Shown here: in pieces, positions 57,601 to 64,000 of the stretch
Layout: each line of letters opens with the position of its first letter
Numbering within the stretch: the stretch's first letter is position 1
DNA from: Ulota crispa
Taxonomy: Eukaryota > Streptophyta > Bryopsida > Orthotrichales > Orthotrichaceae
Direction: 5' to 3'
DNA: 64,000 nucleotides
Assembly (NCBI GenBank): GCA_963920765.1
Contig: OY987244.1
Location: 8,000,501 to 8,064,500, forward strand
Translations under genes and position numbers: made by a program
Notes under the pieces: model-generated
Seen by the model: the letters and a program-made list of their open reading frames with translations, nothing else
The model's database searches: none
What the model was told of the DNA's origin: nothing

Positions 57601-58221
57601 GGGGGTTTCATATATGTCGTTTAGAGGCAATTTTGTTCACGTGAATGAAATTGGTGAACAAGTTAGCTAGGCCACCATTCATGTCCTCGCGATCACCCAT
57701 TCAAATATTTGAATTGCAGTGAACTACTCACCACCCTTTCAACTCTGCCCACAATCACTAATTCCGTACGGATCCCTTGAACTCCACCATAGTTGCTTCT
57801 AATCTGGAACCCTTTGTCTCCCCAGTTGTCCGCTTCTAATCAAGATCTCTTCAGCTCCACCATTGTCGCTTCTCGCGCATTGCAATTCCTTGGATGACCT
57901 TGACCTAGCAATCAACTTTGCATCCAAACTGTTTAGAGACATTGAGCAAGAGCCAGAGGCGCGAAGCGAGAGCCGAGAGGCGGGCAACAACACAAACAGG
58001 CACGGCATGGGCGCAAGCACGGACGCGGGAGCAAGAACACAATTGGAGTTAGCGAGAGAGGCAAGAAGGGAGAGGCTTCACGTTGTTCATGCGTGAACGA
58101 GCCATGAAGACCTCTCGGAGATCCTCATGGCTCGTGCACTTTTGTGACTTCACTTTCACCATGAACAAAAACTTGTTCACTACCATTCGTTCACTGTTTT
58201 TTTGAGATATATGAAACCCCC
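57601..58221. mobile_element. TIR element with a GC-rich interior, possible Pack-type
   Basis: Ends GGGGGTTTCATATATGTCG and (reverse complement) GGGGGTTTCATATATCTCA. Subterminal inverted blocks around GTGAACAAGTT / AACTTGTTCAC lie just inside. Between them (about 57720-58100) the sequence becomes GC-rich and carries an open frame with LDDLDLAINFASKLFRDIEQ followed by a charged tail. That suggests a captured host fragment, but I cannot name a source gene. A short hairpin (ACGAGCCATGA / TCATGGCTCGT) lies at about 58097-58135. The TSD is unclear. Confidence 0.62.
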
Positions 58222-58546
58222 TATTATTTAGAGAGATTTCCTTGTGAATGAAGACTGCTGGGCCTTTTCAAAAAAAGTCCAAACTGATTGTACCCAGAGC
58301 TGGTATGTGTTTACTTGGTAAGGCACTGGAGCAGACCATGTGTCTTGCATATGAAAATACAATAAGTGTGGGCAGTGTTAGAAAAGCCCAGCCCAGCTCA
58401 ATATTTATTACTCTAAGAAAAAAAAAATTGAAAAATGCCTAAATAACAAATATTTTGGGAGTATTTCTTTTCACCATAAAAACATTTAACACAAAAAAAT
58501 CCAGTCTACTTCTATTTGTTGCTTTTTTTGTAGACTCTACAGACTA
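58222..58546. other. Intergenic, nothing recognised
   Basis: About 320 bp. No supported feature. Confidence 0.4.
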
Positions 58547-58555
58547 TTTAGAATA

Positions 58556-59075
58556 GGGAATTACTACCGCGACACCCTAAATTGCTAACGGGACACCCCC
58601 TATGAGCATGAAATGTGATTTTAATGTTGATTTTTTAAATTTGAACACCATATTCTTTAAATTGGGAATTTTGTAACATTTTGGGATTAAGGTATCCACC
58701 ATAAACCAAGCATTAGGGTAGAACTTGGGAATCTAGTTCTCCCAATTTAGTGAATATGACGTTTTTGGGTCAAAAGATTTGTTTCATTTTTATCATTTTA
58801 AGGCTATACTAAAAAAAAAAAAAGAGGTGTGCTTAAATTTGAAACTAAAAATATAGGACTTTTGAGTTACGTAAAGCAAAACTACATTAAAAAGTAGTAT
58901 TGATGCAATAATATTTCAACAAAAAAATTGTGTATGTCATGTTTTCTTTCAAGAAGGTTGTAATGCCATGATTGAATGAATGATGAACCATTAAAAAAAT
59001 AGCACTAAATTATCAAATTTCATGATCACAAGGAATGTCCCTTTAACAATTTAAGGTGTTGCCGTAATAATTCCC
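58556..59075. mobile_element. Mutator-type non-autonomous element with perfect 9-bp TSD
   Basis: TIRs of about 44 bp: left GGGAATTACTACCGCGACAC, right (reverse complement) GGGAATTATTACGGCAACAC. The 9-mer TTTAGAATA is identical at 58547-58555 and 59076-59084. A smaller MITE (58644-58764) sits inside. It is 520 bp and non-coding. Confidence 0.9.
58644..58764. mobile_element. Nested MITE of the ACACCATATT family
   Basis: Left AACACCATATTCTTTAAATT, right (reverse complement) AAAACGTCATATTCACTAAA. It lies within the MULE-type element at 58556-59075. About 121 bp; the sister copies are 56898-57154 and 14710-14969. Confidence 0.7.
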
Positions 59076-59093
59076 TTTAGAATATGTCATAAT

Positions 59094-59479
59094 TCAACCC
59101 TTAAATAATGAGTTGGTCTCTGTGGCAAAAAGTGGGCTGCTGTAAACTGAAAACTACCCGCTACAATGGTGTGGCCAAGTGTCAACACAATTTAATATTA
59201 TTGCTCAAGGCTGCATAAACTAGCACTGCATGCTGACCACATGGAAATTGTGAGAACAACATGGGGCTTAACTCTATCTCTATGAATCTTCTCACAATTT
59301 GAGACACCTCAAAATATGAGTGCGTTCAAAGAGGCTATTTTTGACTTCCTTGATAAACCACGTTTCCATGATCATTTTTTAAGAAAAAATTGAATGAAAA
59401 GTGACTTTCTTACATCCAAAAGACTGTTTTTGTATTCCGTTGGACGAAAAATGCATGGATTAACATATTTAAGGGTTAA
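59094..59479. mobile_element. Possible TTAA-type element, CCCTTAAATA subfamily
   Basis: Left TCAACCCTTAAATAATGAG, right (reverse complement) TTAACCCTTAAATATGTTAA. The shared end is only about 12 bp and the left target is TCAA, so this pairing may be chance. Confidence 0.4.
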
Positions 59480-59814
59480 AGCTTGATGGTTTGTTATACA
59501 AAGGATTCTATTTAATGTAAGGTAGCCACATCAATCACCACCAGTTTAACAGTTTTATATTCGTATACAATGGGATGTAAATCTGTGTTGAAGAGTGTAT
59601 GCCACTTGTACATGAGGATGAAATTGAGTTGTAGATGGTAACGGATATTTACAGGATGAAGCACCTTCTCAAGGGCCAAAAGAAGGTGCTAAAACGCCTA
59701 AAACCTCAAGGCTAAGCGCAACCGTAGGGCACCTTATTTTTGGAAAGGCCAAAGAAGATAAGTCTTAAATAATGCGTAATATCCCATGTTGAGAGCATTT
59801 CTACAAGGTTTTGA
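59480..59814. other. Intergenic, nothing recognised
   Basis: About 330 bp. No supported feature. Confidence 0.4.
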
Positions 59815-60167
59815 TTAACCCCTAAACGTCGGCAGGGACGAAAAACGTCCGTTGCCTTTGAAAAAAACTGTGTCCCAAAAAAATACCAATTTTGATCTGA
59901 TTTTTTTCAGAAGTGATCATAAAAGCGTAGTGCATCATGGAAGGCAAAAATTTACCTCTTGATATACATTCATTTTATTTTGTAACTCAAATTGTGATAC
60001 ATGGTGTTAGCTCCCAAGCTGCCCTTCTTGCAATTTTCATGAGGGCACCATGCACTGTTGACTTTTCCATCTTTTTGAAGCAATACTACTGGTGCCCATG
60101 TACAAAACACTGTAGAATGCTACAAGTGGGGCAAGCCACAGTGATCCATCCGTCCTTTAAGGGTTAA
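59815..60167. mobile_element. Short TTAA-flanked element, GGACG subfamily
   Basis: Left TTAACCCCTAAACGTCGGCA (TTAA 59815-59818); right (reverse complement) TTAACCCTTAAAGGACGGAT (TTAA 60164-60167). A subterminal hairpin GGGACGAAAAACGTCCGTTG corresponds to AAAGGACGATTTTCGTCCTT in its sister at 898-1260. Both targets are intact here. Confidence 0.82.
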
Positions 60168-61951
60168 CCAAGCCTTTTGGACATAAGTTGCCCCTAGAAA
60201 CCAAGATCATTGAGGCGAGCGGGTTTTAAGTCTACATCCCTAATGCCGGGGTCACACATGCCCAAAACTCGCAGTTTGAAACAGATGAAGAAGTGATTTT
60301 TTGATTTGGAAAACTAGGAGACAATCACTTTTCCAAGTTTTCATCTACTATTCACTTAACTTGTGAACGGCCCATCGGCCATCTCTGGCCGTATGTACGG
60401 CCGTATATACAACCGTGTTTGAGCTGCTTTGAGGGCTTTCCAAAAATATATATGCACCCACCATTGTACAACCCTTCAATATGTATGGTTGTAACACTTA
60501 ATTTCCAGCTAATTCAAACTTCTGAATATTAATTGCAACCGTATTTGGTACCGTATCTCTAAAGCCCAAGGGCCCTTCAGGGGTTAAAGATAATACTTCC
60601 ACCATTCTAGGGCATGAGGTTTGAGACGCCAATTTGTGAACTCTCAAAACTAGTAGTTTTGAATAAACCAAAAAAGTGGGCCTTAGAAAATCAAAGAATC
60701 TGTTTTCACAAACATGTAAAGTTCACCACCTATTTTTTACAAACTTTTGTTTGAAATGCCAATTTTGGCTTGTGTGGCCCGGCCTTGAAAGATGTTACCT
60801 ACCAAAAAAGTTGGCTATATTCATACAAGGACTATTTAGTACTAAAAGAAATGGCTTTCTAACAAATGTGAAAAATTCCCCAAAAAACCCTAGTTGACCA
60901 ATACTATGTCGTGACTTGGCTTAAAATTTATAGCTCCAATGGGATTCATGTGCTACCCAAATACTCCATACTTATACAACACAGGAGAGCATATATGATA
61001 CAACAACATCCTTTAGGGTTCAATTGCGCTCTTAAGGTAGCAACACCCATAAGCCTGAAACTAAGGATTTTGGAGTAGGAAGTTAATTGATTAACTTTGA
61101 AAAAAAATTATTAATTAAGGAAGAGGAAACCAAAAATATTGGCATTAATTTCAAAGTTCCAATTGCAAGCACTTGTTCACAAATATTTTTCAAAGTCTAG
61201 AATCACTAAAAGTGTACAATTTGTGTGTATGAGATGCTAAAACAATGCTTATTGAAATCATTAGTGTACTCATATGCTCATAATACTAACTTAGAGAGTT
61301 CTAAAATAATGAGATGAGGCACTCAAAACCATCATGCCAATCACCTAAAATCATCACTTTATCACCCATAACAAAAAAAATTGTATATGTCATTCACTGA
61401 CACAGATTGACACGTAGGTAACGCCTATGGGGACACTCATGAAGAGGGGTGTTACTATCTTACGTGTGGAAATTGTCCCATATGAGCACAACAGACAAGT
61501 TTCTTTGATTGTAAGTTATAGGGAATGTGGAACCATGAAGTGTGCAATTACAAAGGATTCAGTGAGTTGTTAAGGCCTTGCATTGTAATCATTTCTTCAA
61601 TTTGGTAAACCAGCTGATGGGATTGGATTGGATTGAAAGTGTGGATCATGCAAATGGCAAGGCAAGGCAAGGGGGATGGACTGGGGACATCATGCCTTTC
61701 CTTCCATGGAGGTCCTGCAAAGAGGCTGTATGTACAAATTGTATGGTCCAGTGGTACTTAGCAGGACACAAAGCTGTCCTTCACGGTCCCTGTGCTTTCT
61801 CGGTTGGTGAGCTTTATCAATCACTGCCTGTCCAGTTCACCCCATGGGCATCTCCACCGGTCTTTGCATGTTCAAAGGTTTCTATCTATTTTTGAAAGGG
61901 CCCTCACGCTTCTTGATCTCCACCCCAAGGTTTAATTTTTGTTTTTGTCTA
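60168..61951. other. Intergenic; unpaired TTAA-type right end
   Basis: CCCAAGGGCCCTTCAGGGGTTAA at about 60566-60588 looks like the right end of another TTAA element, but no matching left end was found. CATCCTTTAGGGTTCAA at about 61009-61025 may be a second lone end. An open frame at 61578-61895 in a locally GC-richer patch has no recognisable domain. Confidence 0.4.
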
Positions 61952-62224
61952 GGTAGAGCAACCTGCACCCCAATATGCAGGCGGGTAAGAAAAATTTAAC
62001 TAAAATTGGAATAAATGAATGATCTACTGAAGTTTGTTCAAAAAATTACTAATATAAGTTACTTTCATCCAATATTTGGCAAATGGGGATTTTGCTTTGG
62101 AAGGATCTAGCATTTTCATTTTCATCCAATTTTTCAAGTGGATTTCTTAGTGTAACGATGGCCGATTGACTTTCAAGGTAAGATGTAGGCAAAAATTTGC
62201 CAACAATTTAAACGTTGCTCCACC
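61952..62224. mobile_element. Intact-looking GGTAGAGCAAC element
   Basis: TIR GGTAGAGCAACCTG at the left and CGTTGCTCCACC at the right. At 273 bp it is non-coding. Similarity to the 31989 copy extends a little further left (TTTAATTTTTGTT), so the true left end is uncertain. It serves as the uninterrupted reference for the copy split at 27599-28350. Confidence 0.6.
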
Positions 62225-64000
62225 CATGCTCTTCAAAAAGCTAGCCTTGCACTTCAACATACCCCATAAAAAATAATTAGACTATTTATCAAGGAAAGTG
62301 GAGGATAAAGTTCACTAAACTTAGGATGAATAGTGTCTTGGAGGGCCCTTGCCAAAAACAATAAGACAAAGCAATGAACGGGGAGAGCCAAAAAACAATA
62401 GAAAGTCAGTCAAATGAATTGTGCAAAAAACCAATTGAAATCTAAAGAAATTGGCTAAAAACCAACTAAGTTTTTGGAAAATTTTCAATTACAGTGTAGG
62501 TATATGATGAATAGCCGGTGCATCCATTGAAAAAACCGGATGAAAAAGAGAAATGTAGGCTTTTAACCGAAAAAGCTCAAAATCTCCCCGTACACCGGGT
62601 CAAAGTGTCTTGAGAGGGTTTTGAAATGGCCCTTAGCACTTTTCATCCACTTTGGACATGTATCAAATCTTGGGAGGGCACCAATAAAGATGCTCTAAAC
62701 ATTTTATGCTATAACTTCCCTTCCTAAATTTGATTTTGTCAATTTGGATCATTTGTGGTGTTAAAATATACATCTATATACTTCACAAATTAGCTCAAAA
62801 CTGTAACATCTCCAAACCATTTTTTGGGTAGAGAATAGGGTGATTGCCTCAACATTCTTATCAAAGGAATCAACATTTTTCAATTTAACATGATGAATTT
62901 TTTTGTTGATTTAAATTATTCTTTAATCAAGTACCTCCTACTTTATATTATTGCCAAAGACGTTTTCAAATTACAATACCAACCAAACTTTTGGGTTAAA
63001 ATTTCTAAGTCAATTATCTTTACTCCAACACAATTTAACAAGTTGAAGCCTCTACACATTGTCTTACACAAACCATACAATGTAAAATGTAAGGCCTAAT
63101 TGCATCTTAATTTAATCTTGAAACATGCCAAATTTGCCTAAAATTTCATTGTCAATACAAACAACTATATTGATGTAGTGTTAAGTCTCCAAAGGAAAGG
63201 CTTTAGTGATGAAGAGCCCTTAAGGACATGTGGCAAAATCTTACAAGGGCATGTGGGCATCCTTTAGAAGGGCGCGTTGGCATCACTTATAAGATCGTTT
63301 GAAGGACTCAACGCACTTATGAAATACGTACCTGAGGCTTATGATAAAGATGCTATTTTGAAGTGTTTTTCCGTACATTTTGTATGCAAAATTTTGGTAC
63401 CCATGATACCTACCATCAACTTCTTTCTGAAAAAGCAGGCATATGTGGATGCAGGACTATTGACCTTGATATTTTACAGAACCACGAGTTACCCAAACTC
63501 AAACACGTTGCACCCCTGAGCGTAGCATTCATGATACCATGTCAGTACTAGAGTTTTACATCTCCCTCTAACCAAGTCCCTGCCATACAACACACAGCCC
63601 CAGCGGGAATCTTTGTCAAGCTCGCACCCAGATAAAAAAATGGGGCAACAATATCACAAAGCCATCTGCCTTGTACTCAGACGCATCAAAGCCCTCAACT
63701 TTATTTGAGCCTCCTACTTATGTCTACCACTTTTCCAAGGAGATATGTACACATGGAGACGAGTTGGCTAGTCAAAAGGAAAGGAATTATGCCCATGCAA
63801 CTAATGCCATGACAACACTTGGCAATCGCTAACCCATCATACCTTACCATGAAGTACCATGGCCAGTACAACAAGTATGCTACCCGTTTGAAAAACCTTA
63901 ATAAAAAACAATTAAAAACAAAAGAGAAAAAAACCCATTGAGTTCGAACTTAGAACTTCTCAGCCAGAGCCGTGGGAATGAATGCCCATCTAGAAATCTA
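62225..64000. other. Intergenic, nothing recognised
   Basis: About 1.8 kb. GATGCTCTAAAC at about 62687 resembles a Tourist right end without a clear partner. Open frames near 63277-63551 overlap in two frames and show no known domain. No tRNA or other RNA gene was seen. Confidence 0.4.

Noticed and set aside
60566-60588. Right end of a further TTAA element
   Set aside because: The end motif CCCTTCAGGGGTTAA is convincing, but no left partner was found at a sensible distance, so no element was drawn.
61578-61895. 105-codon open frame with several Trp and Cys residues
   Set aside because: No domain recognised, no splice context, and the surrounding DNA is intergenic in character; noted only as a locally GC-richer patch.
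63277-63551. Two overlapping open frames resembling a decayed coding region
   Set aside because: Frames overlap and neither shows a motif I can name; could be remains of a mobile element, but the evidence is too thin.

Overview
The window is nuclear DNA of a land plant. The evidence is a gene for a fused RpiB-cupin protein of the DRT102 type and a plant-type membrane-anchored NodH-like sulfotransferase, both split by short GT-AG introns. I cannot name the species. The AT-rich, gene-poor, repeat-filled landscape would suit a seed-free plant with a medium or large genome, but that is inference.

Layout. Three protein genes, all on the + strand, lie in the first third. They are a sulfotransferase (CDS 6310-9048, seven coding exons, 388 aa), a DRT102-like RpiB-cupin protein (14230-17037, four exons, 444 aa) and a small predicted plastid protein of unknown function (18577-20530, three exons, 158 aa). 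I see no convincing host gene after about 20.6 kb. An old, broken Ty3/Gypsy LTR retrotransposon fills about 35.5-45.7 kb. Much of the rest is short non-autonomous DNA transposons, many with readable terminal inverted repeats (TIRs) and target site duplications (TSDs).

The main discovery candidate is a large family of TTAA-flanked elements. Their ends read CCCCTAAAGG or close variants, as in the piggyBac superfamily. Fifteen copies have both ends and one is cut by the window start, together roughly 11 kb or about 18% of the window. Several are near-perfect giant palindromes. One is nested inside another, two share a single TTAA, and one interrupts an older repeat whose uninterrupted relatives give a clean empty site. 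No transposase for them is visible here. Also present are four MULE-type miniature inverted-repeat elements (MITEs) with 9-bp TSDs, six or so Tourist/PIF-like MITEs with TTA TSDs, one CACTA MITE, one Emigrant/pogo-like MITE and an 873-bp inverted repeat just downstream of the sulfotransferase gene.

The genes do not form an operon or an obvious pathway. Gene and mobile DNA meet most closely at the DRT102-like gene: a Tourist-like MITE sits exactly at its stop codon and supplies the last base of it, another MITE lies in its first intron, and the linker between its two enzyme-like domains carries an in-frame duplication.
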